The notes: generated by a model not told the origin, from the letters alone. 64,000 nucleotides of DNA from Clostridium zeae (GCF_017312485.1 NZ_BMBA01000001.1:558001-622000), one strand, 5' to 3'; shown: positions 17,673 through 26,240, counted from the first letter of the stretch. Numbers and translations are program-made.

Positions 17673-18050
17673 TCACTTAATTCTTGTATTTATCAATACA
17701 CCCAAACCGCCCAATATTGATAATATACAGCCAAGTGTCCTGTATTTTATTATAGACTGTTCCAAATAAATCAAATAATAGCTAGTATCCATACTGCCAC
17801 CATGACTCTTCATAATATTGGCCATTTCAGCATCTGCTAAATTTATACTACTCATTAAAATTATAATACCAACAACAAATACAGCCACAGAAATTAATGA
17901 CCTTACAGTTAATACCACTTTCTTTGGAACCTTATTAACAATTATATTTTCATTAGAAACCTCTGGTACTTGAACTAACTCACAGTTACAGTCATTGCAG
18001 AATGTATACCCTTCTTCATATTCGCATTTACATGTTGGACATACTAACAT
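17673..18050 (-). CDS. Zinc-ribbon membrane protein
   Basis: A 125-residue protein with an N-terminal zinc ribbon (CPTCKCEYEEGYTFCNDCNCEL, given here as two CxxC pairs within residues 4-25). A basic linker (NKVPKKVV) and two hydrophobic helices at about residues 47-66 and 103-122 follow. This layout is common in small clostridial membrane proteins of unknown role. GGAGGTG precedes the ATG. The upstream neighbour, 36 bases away on the same strand, is the HExxH protein, so they may be cotranscribed. Confidence 0.65.
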   Translation of the reverse strand: MLVCPTCKCEYEEGYTFCNDCNCELVQVPEVSNENIIVNKVPKKVVLTVRSLISVAVFVVGIIILMSSINLADAEMANIMKSHGGSMDTSYYLIYLEQSIIKYRTLGCILSILGGLGVLINTRIK

Positions 18051-18086
18051 AATTACACCTCCATAGGCTTATATTTGTATCTTTTT

Positions 18087-19157
18087 CTAACTTTTTTCAT
18101 AACAATTAATGAACCCTGGAGCTATTTCTTCAATTTGTTTTTCGATATTATCGCCATTTATGCAGCCAGAATTAAATTTTTGAGAGAGCCAAAGATTATA
18201 GTTTACAGGTACTGATTTTTCTTGAACTAGTAAGTTAAAAATAATCAAGGAAATCGGCATGCAGCCTCCGTATCTTTGTTTTGCTATTTCAATAATGTCC
18301 TCATATGTAGAAAGTCTGTTTATTACAGATAAGTAATATTCTACTGCTACTACAAATTGCTCCTCTTCAGCACCAGAGTATTTTTCAACCAAGGTCTTGT
18401 AGGTCTTGTTAAGAAAATCATCTTTACTAACAAGTCCCCTTAAGATATTAATTGTCTCACCATTTGAAAAACCGTGCATTAATTCATGAGCAATAATTCG
18501 GACAAACATTTTACCATCTACAAAGTCTGATAAACAACTACTTAAAAAACTCTTATTATAGAGACTGAAACACACTGGATGACTGAAGAAAGACACAAAT
18601 ATATTAACATCATCAATCCTATCTTCGTTCCTTAGTCTAAGGATGTCTCTAAAAATATTATCCAAATCATATTGGCTTATCTTATCCTTTAGTTTTACAC
18701 ATTCCTCTTCTGCTTTAGGCAACGCCTCATCCACCCAGGTTTTATAAAAATTTATATTATCTAAGCCCTCTAGAAGTTTAACGTACCCAGCAGTTCCTCC
18801 CTCTTCAAGCCATTTAATCGTGTATTTAACATCGTTAAGTAAAAAATCATTATCTTTTAGCCGTTCATTTACTAGTTGTGATAATTCTTCAGGCTGTTTT
18901 ATAATTTCTATCAAGTCTTTTATAGTTAATTTATCTATATTCTTATTGTCAGTAAAACAACTGAGTACCATGCACATTGAAGACATGCTAGGTCCATTGC
19001 GATTAAAGTCATCTATACTATACTTTTCTATTTCTTTATTCGTTTTATAAATTAGTTCTTTTTGTTCCTCTAGGTAATATTCCTCAAGTTCGAGAAATCT
19101 TTGTCCGGCATAACATAATACATCATAAATAAAGCACGGTTTGATTAAAACTGCCAT
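18087..19157 (-). CDS. Putative zinc metallopeptidase (HExxH protein)
   Basis: A 356-residue soluble protein. The ATG at 19157 is preferred over a GTG three codons upstream because AAGAGG is 8 bases before it. Near residue 225 is IIAHELMHGFSNG, a canonical HExxH zinc motif in a helix. About 45 residues later, AEEEQFVVAVEYYLS offers Glu residues that could be the third ligand of a gluzincin. The N-terminal half is helical and charged. I do not recognise the family. No signal peptide or membrane segment is visible, so it should act in the cytoplasm. The zinc-ribbon membrane protein lies just downstream. Confidence 0.55.
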   Translation of the reverse strand: MAVLIKPCFIYDVLCYAGQRFLELEEYYLEEQKELIYKTNKEIEKYSIDDFNRNGPSMSSMCMVLSCFTDNKNIDKLTIKDLIEIIKQPEELSQLVNERLKDNDFLLNDVKYTIKWLEEGGTAGYVKLLEGLDNINFYKTWVDEALPKAEEECVKLKDKISQYDLDNIFRDILRLRNEDRIDDVNIFVSFFSHPVCFSLYNKSFLSSCLSDFVDGKMFVRIIAHELMHGFSNGETINILRGLVSKDDFLNKTYKTLVEKYSGAEEEQFVVAVEYYLSVINRLSTYEDIIEIAKQRYGGCMPISLIIFNLLVQEKSVPVNYNLWLSQKFNSGCINGDNIEKQIEEIAPGFINCYEKS

Positions 19158-19230
19158 TGCATACACCTCTTGTATATATATTTAATCAAATTTCATCTTA
19201 TATAAATATTTCACCTTACTGCTCTAATAA

Positions 19231-19842
19231 CTAATTCTCTTCATTCTTTTTGAAATATTGATAAGCCAAGATACATATAGGAGCAAAGTAAGCACACCAA
19301 AACTCTAAAACTAAAACACCGATAATGCTGCCACCCTTCATATCTGCATTAAAGACACCAAGCATAGGCATTATGATACAGGACACTGCAAAAACTCCAT
19401 GAACTAACAGAAGTGTTTTTAACCATTTATCTTTTTTATTCTTAACTTCTACGGTAAAAGCTATAAAAAAGGTTGATAGCGCCATGAATGCATACCCAAA
19501 TAGATCATAATTAAAAAACAGACTGCCGAGGTTCTTATAATTCAATATAGCAGTTGCTTGTTCATTTAATTTAGCTAATCGTATAGTGGTTAATTGTGCG
19601 AAATAAACTAATCCAACCAGCACAGCATATACAGAAGAAAAGGCGATTGCCGTGTACCCTGCAGCTTTATTTTCTTTAGTACCGTTTGCTGAGAAAGAAC
19701 ATATCATAGGAACAAATCCCCATGAAATAAAAAGACTGAAAAGATAACTTCCTACATCCTTTCCTAAAAGCATTGACACTGCAAAACCAATGACTCCAAT
19801 TAATGTGACAATAGCTGAATACATTCCTATTCGTTTATTCAT
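19231..19842 (-). CDS. Six-helix integral membrane protein, unknown
   Basis: A 203-residue protein with about six hydrophobic helices (around residues 7-27, 32-48, 60-83, 112-130, 142-160 and 172-195) and short basic loops, such as KNKKDKWLK in the middle. No transporter or enzyme motif is recognised. TTAGGAGAGG precedes the ATG. It is upstream of, and on the same strand as, the HExxH protein gene with a gap of 73 bases, so the three genes may be one unit; this is inference from spacing only. Confidence 0.55.
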   Translation of the reverse strand: MNKRIGMYSAIVTLIGVIGFAVSMLLGKDVGSYLFSLFISWGFVPMICSFSANGTKENKAAGYTAIAFSSVYAVLVGLVYFAQLTTIRLAKLNEQATAILNYKNLGSLFFNYDLFGYAFMALSTFFIAFTVEVKNKKDKWLKTLLLVHGVFAVSCIIMPMLGVFNADMKGGSIIGVLVLEFWCAYFAPICILAYQYFKKNEEN

Positions 19843-20027
19843 AATCCTCTCCTAAACCATAAATATATAAATTCTTTGCTTGTATTTATTTTACAATTGT
19901 AATTATATTACACATATTACTATAATATCTACAGATGCAGATTTATTTTACAGTATTTTCATATAATCATCCAATACATACTGAACATCCACGTGTCTTA
20001 GTCCTCAAATATTAATCATAATTTTTC

Positions 20028-20110
20028 TTGTATAGCTATAAAAAAACACCGCAAGCTTCATTTTGAATACTGCAGTGTTTCAAGTAATTATTAGTTTTTA
20101 TTTATGTTAA
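20028..20110. terminator. Terminator-like dispersed element C, copy 4
   Basis: AACACCGCA (20045-20053) with TGCAGTGTT (20070-20078) has one C-A mismatch. The tail AAGTAATTATTAGTTTTTATTTA is shared with copies 1 and 3. It lies downstream of the leftward QueG-like gene. It is the only recognisable object in the 300 bases between 19843 and 20142. Confidence 0.7.
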
Positions 20111-20142
20111 CTTATAATAAGAAAGTTCTGAATTAATTTGCC

Positions 20143-20802
20143 TTATAATGTTATATTACTCTTCATATAGTTTTGTGTCCACGGACAATGTACTAGGCAT
20201 TTTAAACAGCATTTACAGTGATATACATCAACTATTAAATCTCTATTCATATTCGGTTCCCAAGTAGTACCATGAATTACATTTACAGGGCATATATCTT
20301 TACAAACAGTACAACCACCGCACTTAGGCATTATTACCTTTTTATTTTCAATCGATAATGACGCATTAGTTAAAACGGTACACATACAAAATGCACATCC
20401 ATATTCTTCAGCAATTAACAAATTGTTTTTTCCGATCCATCCCAATCCTGATAATATGGCAATTTTCTTATGTGGGAGTACACTGGTTTTTGTAGCTTCC
20501 TCAAAGTATCCATTTATTAGATTTCCATCTGATTGAGCAAAGGCTTTATATCCTTTTCCAACAATAAAATCTGCCACCCACTCTGCAAGTTCTTGAGCGC
20601 GGTGTTCCTTCTCCCAAAATTCGGAAGGGACTGCTATCGTTTCTTTTGAAAGCCCCAGGATAAATTCGGGACTTAGAAGTATTCCTATTAAAATGGCAGT
20701 ATCGTACCCCATATTTTCTTTTTCAGGTAACCTTGATATATCAACTGTTTTAACAAAATTAGCACCACGGAAATTTATCTCAGAAATTAATTCGTTCACC
20801 AT
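20143..20802 (-). CDS. QueG-like 4Fe-4S double-cluster protein
   Basis: A 219-residue protein. The ATG at 20802 is favoured over a GTG three codons earlier because AGAGG is 8 bases upstream. The C-terminal part carries two ferredoxin-type cysteine sets: CGGCTVCKDICPVNV near residue 160 and CKCCLKCLVHCPW near 202. The central LSGLGWIGKNNLLI matches epoxyqueuosine reductase relatives. True QueG is larger (about 300 or more residues) and cobalamin-dependent, so this is a short paralogue whose substrate is uncertain. Two [4Fe-4S] clusters fit an anaerobe. It is a single gene ending at an element C terminator. Confidence 0.7.
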   Translation of the reverse strand: MVNELISEINFRGANFVKTVDISRLPEKENMGYDTAILIGILLSPEFILGLSKETIAVPSEFWEKEHRAQELAEWVADFIVGKGYKAFAQSDGNLINGYFEEATKTSVLPHKKIAILSGLGWIGKNNLLIAEEYGCAFCMCTVLTNASLSIENKKVIMPKCGGCTVCKDICPVNVIHGTTWEPNMNRDLIVDVYHCKCCLKCLVHCPWTQNYMKSNITL

Positions 20803-20911
20803 ATACAACACCTCTATTTATATTTTCCATTATAAATTTATTAATAAACTTCTGATTAAATGGTATCATTTTGTTTATTTGTACGCCAACCTCATACTTG
20901 ATTCATAAACA

Positions 20912-20952
20912 AAAATGCGCTAACCATAACAGCTTATGTAGCGTATTTCATA
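20912..20952 (-). terminator. Intrinsic terminator after GNAT gene
   Basis: On the reverse strand ATACGCTA pairs with TAGCGCAT across an imperfect stem, followed by a TTTTTG tail. It lies directly after the stop of the acetyltransferase gene that ends at 20958. Confidence 0.65.
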
Positions 20953-20957
20953 TTTAA

Positions 20958-21446
20958 TCAAAACTTTAAAATCATATCGTACCATTCCGAACCACCGTGT
21001 TTAGATCCTGAAACTCCTGTACTTTCAAATCCAAACTTTGAATAGTAATGAATGAGCTTCTCTTTGCAAGTTAAAATGACGCCTTTTCGTCCAGCCGATC
21101 TTGATACTTCTATCAACTGATTTATTAATTGTGCTGCAATTCCTAGTTTACGATACTCTGCCATTACATCAAGTCCAAAAATAGTCTGATAATCACCATT
21201 TGGAATATGTAGATTAGCATCACTAAATAACTCGTCGTAGATAGCAAGCTCGTTGATTATACAGCCATTGATAAAACCAATTATTTTTCCATCGATTTCC
21301 GCTACAAAAAAACTTTCTGGAAATGTCTTAATTCTTTGTTCCAAGGATTCCCTTGTAGCTGCCTCTGACTCTGGAAAACATCTCATCTCCACTTCTGCTA
21401 CTGCATCTAAGTCTTCTACAGACACATTTCTAATTATAATATCCAT
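20958..21446 (-). CDS. GNAT family N-acetyltransferase
   Basis: A 162-residue protein with IRNVSVEDLDAVAEVEMRCF at the N-terminus (the alpha1 entry of GNAT), then FFVAEIDGKIIGFINGC (strand 4), then GLDVMAEYRKLGIAAQLINQLI, which contains the acetyl-CoA loop R-x-x-G-I-A, and a final HYYSKFGFESTG. It resembles arylalkylamine N-acetyltransferase-like GNATs, acting on an amine that cannot be identified here. AAAGGAGC lies ahead of the ATG. It is a single gene with its own terminator. Confidence 0.85.
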   Translation of the reverse strand: MDIIIRNVSVEDLDAVAEVEMRCFPESEAATRESLEQRIKTFPESFFVAEIDGKIIGFINGCIINELAIYDELFSDANLHIPNGDYQTIFGLDVMAEYRKLGIAAQLINQLIEVSRSAGRKGVILTCKEKLIHYYSKFGFESTGVSGSKHGGSEWYDMILKF

Positions 21447-21839
21447 TATAGTAAGCTCCTTTTGTTAGAAAATATATTTAATTTAAATTTGAGTGAAAAA
21501 TATATTTTTTAATAACATCTCTTTTTAAGATTTAAAGGACATCACAAAAATAATATTGTTTATACCCTAAGCAACCTCTCATTCAATTTTTCATAGCTAA
21601 TCAAAAAATCTAACTCATTAGGTGTAGCATTCAGCATTTATATCTTAACAATTTAATATCGTTAATTCATTATATCTTGCTACTTTTGACCTAATTACTT
21701 GTCATTATATCATTCAAAACCAATTGATTCTATATGCTCAAAATATAATTGAAGTTTTCAATATTACCTTTTTCACCTCACAATTTAATATTAAAAACTA
21801 TCTTATATATTAGTTATGTCTTCTTATTTTCATAATGTA
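21447..21839. other. Intergenic region, no gene seen
   Basis: 393 AT-rich bases between two leftward genes. No ORF with a ribosome binding site, repeat or stable hairpin was found. Confidence 0.4.
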
Positions 21840-22274
21840 TTAATTTGTTTTGATATGTCCAGAAAATTCAACTGCTTTATTAAACAATATATTATGGATT
21901 GAGGGATACGTTAAGTTTTCTGGTAATTCTTCGAACAATTTTAATTCTTCAATCTCTGAATTTGGCAACTGTCCAAGTTCACTTATTTCAGAATAAAATA
22001 GCAATCCATAAGACTTTCGATTATTAATATTTACTGAGGAAATACATATTGGAAATAGCCTAAACTTTTTTGCTCCTGTTTCTTCAAATAATTCTCTTTC
22101 AGCAGTTTCAGTTATAGTTTCATTAATCTCATGGGTTCCTCCAGGCAGCTCCCATGTTTTCTTACCTTTTTGGCGTACAAATACCCACTTTCCTTCATAT
22201 CGAGGTACAATTACAGCACATAAAAACATATTATCATTCATTTGATATAATTCAGTTAAGCTTACCTTTATCAT
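21840..22274 (-). CDS. NUDIX hydrolase
   Basis: A 144-residue protein with a complete Nudix box spanning about residues 45-68: GGTHEINETITETAEREL followed by FEETGA, fitting GX5EX7REUXEEXGU. It is preceded by VFVRQKGKKTWELPGG, the usual MutT-like entry. Such enzymes hydrolyse a nucleoside diphosphate linked to another moiety, with the Glu residues of the box binding Mg. The substrate is unknown. AAGAGG is very close (4 bases) to the ATG. It is a single gene. Confidence 0.88.
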   Translation of the reverse strand: MIKVSLTELYQMNDNMFLCAVIVPRYEGKWVFVRQKGKKTWELPGGTHEINETITETAERELFEETGAKKFRLFPICISSVNINNRKSYGLLFYSEISELGQLPNSEIEELKLFEELPENLTYPSIHNILFNKAVEFSGHIKTN

Positions 22275-22360
22275 AGTCCTCTTATCCTTTCAATATTGAA
22301 TTTTCCATCTTTCACCACAATAATTTATCATAAAAATAAAACTAAAATTGGACCAACACC

Positions 22361-22411
22361 AAAGAGACATTAGTTAGTTTTGCGTAAATCAAAGCTAACT
22401 AATGTCTCTTT
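22361..22411. terminator. 17-bp perfect hairpin, probable terminator
   Basis: AAAGAGACATTAGTTAG (22361-22377) and CTAACTAATGTCTCTTT (22395-22411) form a perfect 17-bp stem with a 17-base loop. It lies just past the 3' end of the leftward GNAT gene. U-tracts are only three bases long on each strand, so termination is probable but not certain. Confidence 0.65.
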
Positions 22412-22439
22412 AGGCAACTATAAGCATATATTACTAAAC

Positions 22440-23297
22440 TCATTTATTTAAACAATCATTTATTAATCTTCTACAATCCTGCGCTTGTACAACTTCAAAT
22501 CCAGTATTAAAATATAATTTTAATGCTCTATCATTTTTTGCTAACGCATTTAGATTCACACCTTCTAAACTTTGTTCTAGGCCTCTATTCACTGTGAACT
22601 CCAGAATTTTTTTACCATAACCTTTTCCTTGGTACTCGGTATTAACAAACAGTAAATCTATCTCAGCATTTTTAACCATTGAAGCACCTACAATTTCATT
22701 ACCTTCTAAAAATAGATGAATATAATCTTTATTAGCAAATTTTGCTTTTCTATCATTTTCAAGCGCTTTACTACTAGCACTTAAATACCAATTGTAAGGC
22801 TTAATATCATTTTCCTTTCTTAATGCTTCAAAAGCTTCACTTTCAAGTTTTGCTTCCTCTTCGTAATATTTATCTTCATATTTTACTGAACAAATATTTG
22901 ATTCATCAAATTTAACTCCTTTGTAAGAAAATCGGTATACAGAATACCAATATTCAAATCCAATCATATCAAAAAGTTGCTGCCATTTTGAATTATCTTT
23001 CACATGATAGGTTGTTATAGATCTTATAGAATTTTCAATTAGAATCTTTTTTGCTTCCTCCCAAAGTTGTAAGCCTACAGGCAGTATTTGCTCATTGCTT
23101 TCTGCTCCCATTTCAATAGTACAAGAGCTTCCACCTATCATTATATGAATAAAACCTTTAATAACATTGTTATCCTCATAAACAAGAATCTTTGATGCAG
23201 ATTTTAAAGTTTCAATTTCTTCTGGCATAGCCAAATATTCAAGAGTATATAATCTAATAATTTCATCAATATCCGATGCTTTATAATCTCTTATCAT
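22440..23297 (-). CDS. GNAT acetyltransferase (tandem-domain)
   Basis: A 285-residue protein with two GNAT-like halves. The N-terminal half (MIRDYKASDIDEIIRLYTLEYL, then KILVYEDNNVIKGFIHIMIGG) lacks a clear acetyl-CoA loop. The C-terminal half has LLFVNTEYQGKGYGKKILEFTV, a good Q/R-x-x-G-x-G/A loop, and ALKLYFNTGFEVVQ. Only the second half is likely catalytic. AAAGGAG precedes the ATG. It may be the last gene of a run with the NUDIX and TIM-barrel genes upstream on the same strand (gap 87 bases). Confidence 0.8.
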   Translation of the reverse strand: MIRDYKASDIDEIIRLYTLEYLAMPEEIETLKSASKILVYEDNNVIKGFIHIMIGGSSCTIEMGAESNEQILPVGLQLWEEAKKILIENSIRSITTYHVKDNSKWQQLFDMIGFEYWYSVYRFSYKGVKFDESNICSVKYEDKYYEEEAKLESEAFEALRKENDIKPYNWYLSASSKALENDRKAKFANKDYIHLFLEGNEIVGASMVKNAEIDLLFVNTEYQGKGYGKKILEFTVNRGLEQSLEGVNLNALAKNDRALKLYFNTGFEVVQAQDCRRLINDCLNK

Positions 23298-23384
23298 GTT
23301 TATTCTCCTTTACTTTTCACTAATGTAAAACTTATTTACCATGAAGTACTACTATCTTCACAAAAAAGTCACTATCTGATGCTT

Positions 23385-24281
23385 TTATTCCAATATAGAA
23401 CTGACCCAAGAATAACAACTATCTAGTTCCTCATCACTTATTAAATCTGATCTATGCTCAAACATTATCTTTATATTCTTATTTTCATTTTTTATAATTC
23501 TTAAATAATCTTCAATAGGTGCCCATCCATCATCTACTTTTAATCTTGGCAGCGCAGGAAAATGACTATTTTCTAAATTACCAGATACCTTAACATTCCA
23601 TAAATGCACTACTTCAGTAAACTTAGCCAATCTTAAAATAATCTCCCTCTCGTTGAAATCTTGATCAATCCTTCTTTGTAAGTGAAGTCTTCCTGTATCT
23701 AAACATATTTTAATTGCTTGGTACTTTTCAAGTAATGACTCAAGAAAGTTATCCTCATAAACGTATTTATTTAAAGCGTCTAATTCTAGCACAGGGATAA
23801 AATTATATTCAAAACTTTTTTCTGATAACCATGCAAAGAGATTTTCACTTAATCTTTTAAATTCACTAATGGTGTACTCTGATTCATATGTATATTCACT
23901 TTTGTCTGCAAATCTCCAATTGCTCATATCAAAGTCCTTTTTCAAAATTGCTGGTTTTGGATAATGGAATAGAATGTATTCTGGTTTGATTTCCTTGCTG
24001 CTAATGTAATTGAGCTCTTCTTCTATATATTTATAAGCCTTTTTCCTTGCAGCTTCATCTAATGATAAAAACTGTGGATCTCTCAAATCTGATATCCCAG
24101 ACCTTAAAGGAAAATGTATCCCAAATTTAAATTCATTTTCTTCAGTTACTCTGACTAGTTTTTCTATATCTTTTTCATCTTCAAAAAGACATACCTCTAT
24201 TCCATAAAAACCTTCTCTAAAATCTCTATGAAACTTTCTAGCATCAAACTTTCCATGCATTCCAATCATAAATTTTCTCAT
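23385..24281 (-). CDS. TIM-barrel (xylose isomerase-like) protein
   Basis: A 298-residue protein. The ATG at 24281 is chosen over one at 24320 because AAAGGGGAA is about 6 bases upstream. It has the features of the xylose-isomerase-like/AP-endonuclease-2 TIM-barrel superfamily: GIEVCLFE on strand 2, FGIHFPLR on strand 3, YILFHYPKP, PVLELDAL, IKICLDTGRLHL (metal-binding D and H), VVHLWNVK and IKIMFEHRSD at the end. These enzymes are sugar epimerases or metal-dependent hydrolases; the exact reaction is unknown. It starts 45 bases after the NUDIX gene and is probably cotranscribed with it. Confidence 0.75.
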   Translation of the reverse strand: MRKFMIGMHGKFDARKFHRDFREGFYGIEVCLFEDEKDIEKLVRVTEENEFKFGIHFPLRSGISDLRDPQFLSLDEAARKKAYKYIEEELNYISSKEIKPEYILFHYPKPAILKKDFDMSNWRFADKSEYTYESEYTISEFKRLSENLFAWLSEKSFEYNFIPVLELDALNKYVYEDNFLESLLEKYQAIKICLDTGRLHLQRRIDQDFNEREIILRLAKFTEVVHLWNVKVSGNLENSHFPALPRLKVDDGWAPIEDYLRIIKNENKNIKIMFEHRSDLISDEELDSCYSWVSSILE

Positions 24282-24326
24282 CAAATTTCCCCTTTGATAT
24301 AAATACTTGTGTGCAGCCATACATCT

Positions 24327-24818
24327 TTAATCTTGTTTGTACACAAAATGCTTTACTTCATCTAATTCCTCATAAAGATACTCTTTTGCTTCAATAGGAT
24401 ATAATTCTATGTTTTTTATAGCTTTAGTACCAACCCATGAAAATTCTAATTTGAAAGATTCTCCCTCTAATTGTTCAGTACCAAAGAAGACTCCTTCAAG
24501 TGGTATGTTGGTTTTGTCAGTTAATGAAACATCATAAAATAAACATATTTGATGACAAGGTTTGTCCCCCCATGGAAAGAATATTTCTCCAACCCATCTT
24601 AATTTGTCTACTTTAATGTCTACATTTATTTCCTCTTTAAACTCACGAATTAATGTTTCTTCATTTGTCTCACCAAGTGCAACATGACCTCCAGGAATTG
24701 CATAACCAGTGTCTCCTAATGGCCTTTGCAATAAAACTTTTCCATTTTGCACTAACAATCCTGCAACTCTATAACTGAACACATATTCCTCTGTTTTAAA
24801 TATAATATCTTTACTCAT
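24327..24818 (-). CDS. NUDIX hydrolase
   Basis: A 163-residue protein with a Nudix box at about residues 43-66: GGHVALGETNEETLIREF followed by KEEINV, which keeps the RE..EE core although the final G of the box is N. The entry strand is VLLQRPLGDTGYAIPGG. It is the first gene of a probable run NUDIX, TIM barrel, GNAT. AAGGAGAG precedes the ATG. The substrate is unknown. Confidence 0.85.
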   Translation of the reverse strand: MSKDIIFKTEEYVFSYRVAGLLVQNGKVLLQRPLGDTGYAIPGGHVALGETNEETLIREFKEEINVDIKVDKLRWVGEIFFPWGDKPCHQICLFYDVSLTDKTNIPLEGVFFGTEQLEGESFKLEFSWVGTKAIKNIELYPIEAKEYLYEELDEVKHFVYKQD

Positions 24819-24857
24819 TTTGTCTCTCCTTATTTCTATTCTTTGACTTGAGTTAAT

Positions 24858-25133
24858 TTATTTGGATATATTGTTATTAATAAAAAGGTTGCACCAAATG
24901 CAAATATCCCTTCTATTATCAATTACTTTGCTAGATTTAAAGTCAATTCCAATGTCTGAAAACCACCCTAAATACCTCTTAGCATATTTATCACTAATCT
25001 CAAAGAAATCAGGACTAGAAGCTATGAAAACAATCTTGAAATTATTCTTTATATCAATAAGTAAGTTATCTCTTACTTCAGCTGTAAATCCTTTATACAT
25101 ATCAAAATCACTAAACAAATAATAAGAACTCAT
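24858..25133 (-). pseudogene. Truncated peptidase S51 (PepE)-like fragment
   Basis: The 91-codon frame begins like clostridial type 1 glutamine amidotransferase-like/peptidase S51 proteins: YYLFSDFDMYKGFTAEV, then KIVFIASSPDF, then DKYAKRYLGWFSDIGIDF and KVIDNR. These proteins are normally about 200 residues with a catalytic Ser far downstream. After about residue 73 the sequence (DICIWCNLF) no longer fits the family and stops. Reading the alternative frame there gives a hydrophobic peptide unrelated to S51. AAGAGG and ATG are intact, so a short peptide may still be made, but the enzyme is missing its active site. Confidence 0.6.
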
Positions 25134-25203
25134 AATAATTTTCCTCTTTTTATTATTTCGTTATGAATATTAAAAGAATTTTACATACTTAATGTTTTAA
25201 TCC

Positions 25204-25422
25204 CTACGGCTTTTTAACGAAAGCTTTTATGCTCTCAATAAATAGAAGAACACATGTCACTTCAACTATTATAAGTCCCAAAAGAGACATACCTTTCATT
25301 ACCCCATTTAAAACAAACCCAAAGACGTTATCTAGAATATCATAACTAGATATTATTGTATTGATATACACCAAAGCTACTCCTGCGATTAGTCCTCCAA
25401 ATAACTTAAGACTTTTTTCCAT
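25204..25422 (-). CDS. Small two-helix membrane protein, unknown
   Basis: A 72-residue product. The ATG at 25422 is preferred to one at 25455 because GGGGAGAGGA lies just upstream. It has two hydrophobic segments, LFGGLIAGVALVYINTII and GMSLLGLIIVEVTCVLLFI, separated by a short loop, and a basic tail KAFVKKP. I do not recognise the family. It is a single gene on the same strand as its neighbours. Confidence 0.55.
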   Translation of the reverse strand: MEKSLKLFGGLIAGVALVYINTIISSYDILDNVFGFVLNGVMKGMSLLGLIIVEVTCVLLFIESIKAFVKKP

Positions 25423-25675
25423 CCTATCCTCTCCCCTTTTTGAAGTAATATTCATTTAAACATGCAAGTGGCCTTCTCATAAATCTTTTATAATCATATA
25501 TTAATTACTTGTAATTATATCAACACTCTCCAATTTATTCCATAGAAATTATACTTAGATTTAGTTTATTATCTAAGCCAACTTCATAACCTTTTACGGT
25601 TTAATACCATATATTATTTCTCATTTATAGTTTTGAAAGCTTGAACTAATTGCTGAAAAGCCTTCTCCAAAAACC

Positions 25676-25724
25676 AAAAGCCGTGTATAAAAAGGAAAAC
25701 ATTCTCCTTTATTTACACGACTTT
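25676..25724 (-). terminator. Terminator downstream of gdx
   Basis: On the reverse strand AGTCGTGTAAATAAAGGA pairs with TCCTTTTTATACACGGCT with two or three mismatches, followed by TTTTGGTTTTT. It ends the riboswitch-controlled exporter transcript. The rest of 25423-25773 shows nothing else. Confidence 0.7.
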
Positions 25725-25773
25725 TATAGGTTAGAATTCATAATGCTGCTTTTTATAGAAATTTCTCAAGTAT

Positions 25774-26094
25774 CTAACTGTGAGACACAAGCTTTAATCC
25801 TATTATTCCTGCTACTATGAATGCAATACAAGTTAATCTTATGATGTCCATAGGCTCTTTAAATAATATTATTCCTAAAATAACGGTTCCTATAGTACCT
25901 ATTCCTGTCCAAATTGCATATGCAGTACCTAGTGGCAGCTCTTTCAGTGCTAATGATAAAAAATAGAAGCTTGCAATCATGCCACTTACTGTAATTATGC
26001 TTGGTACAAGCTTTGTAAATCCCTCTGAGTACTTTAATCCTACTGCCCAGCATACCTCAAAAAGACCTGCAATAATTAAGAATAACCATTTCAT
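25774..26094 (-). CDS. gdx: SMR-family guanidinium exporter (Gdx/SugE)
   Basis: A 106-residue protein with four membrane helices. The ATG at 26094 matches the family start (MKWLFLIIAGLFEVCWAVGLK, with the essential Glu of helix 1 at position 13), while a GTG three codons upstream overlaps the ribosome binding site. GTAYAIWTGIGTIGTVILG and a final GIIGLKLVS are SugE-type signatures. SugE/Gdx proteins swap guanidinium for protons. Two Gdx genes or a single homodimer-forming gene are both known; only one is here. The guanidine-I riboswitch directly upstream supports this substrate rather than general drug export. Confidence 0.92.
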   Translation of the reverse strand: MKWLFLIIAGLFEVCWAVGLKYSEGFTKLVPSIITVSGMIASFYFLSLALKELPLGTAYAIWTGIGTIGTVILGIILFKEPMDIIRLTCIAFIVAGIIGLKLVSHS

Positions 26095-26114
26095 ATACTT
26101 CACTCTCCTTCAAA

Positions 26115-26240
26115 TAAAAAAAGCCATGGTTGATATAATTAAATATCTCCCAGGCTTTTGTCCTTCCGTGAACACAGCAAGCTGTGCGTTTTATCTTGGA
26201 CCAGACCAGCTTCAAATTTAAAACTGCGGAACCCTATAAA
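26115..26240 (-). promoter_or_regulatory. Guanidine-I riboswitch (ykkC class) with terminator
   Basis: Reading the reverse strand from 26240, the conserved blocks appear in order: AGGGTTCCG (26227-26235), CTGGTCC (26198-26204), ACGG (26166-26169) and GACAAAAGCC then TGGGAGA (about 26144-26162). An AAAGCCTGG / CCATGGCTT hairpin with a run of seven Ts follows at 26115-26159. Its 5' arm is part of the aptamer's AAAGCC block, so ligand binding and terminator formation should exclude each other. Guanidine binding would switch on the exporter gene starting at 26094. Confidence 0.93.
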
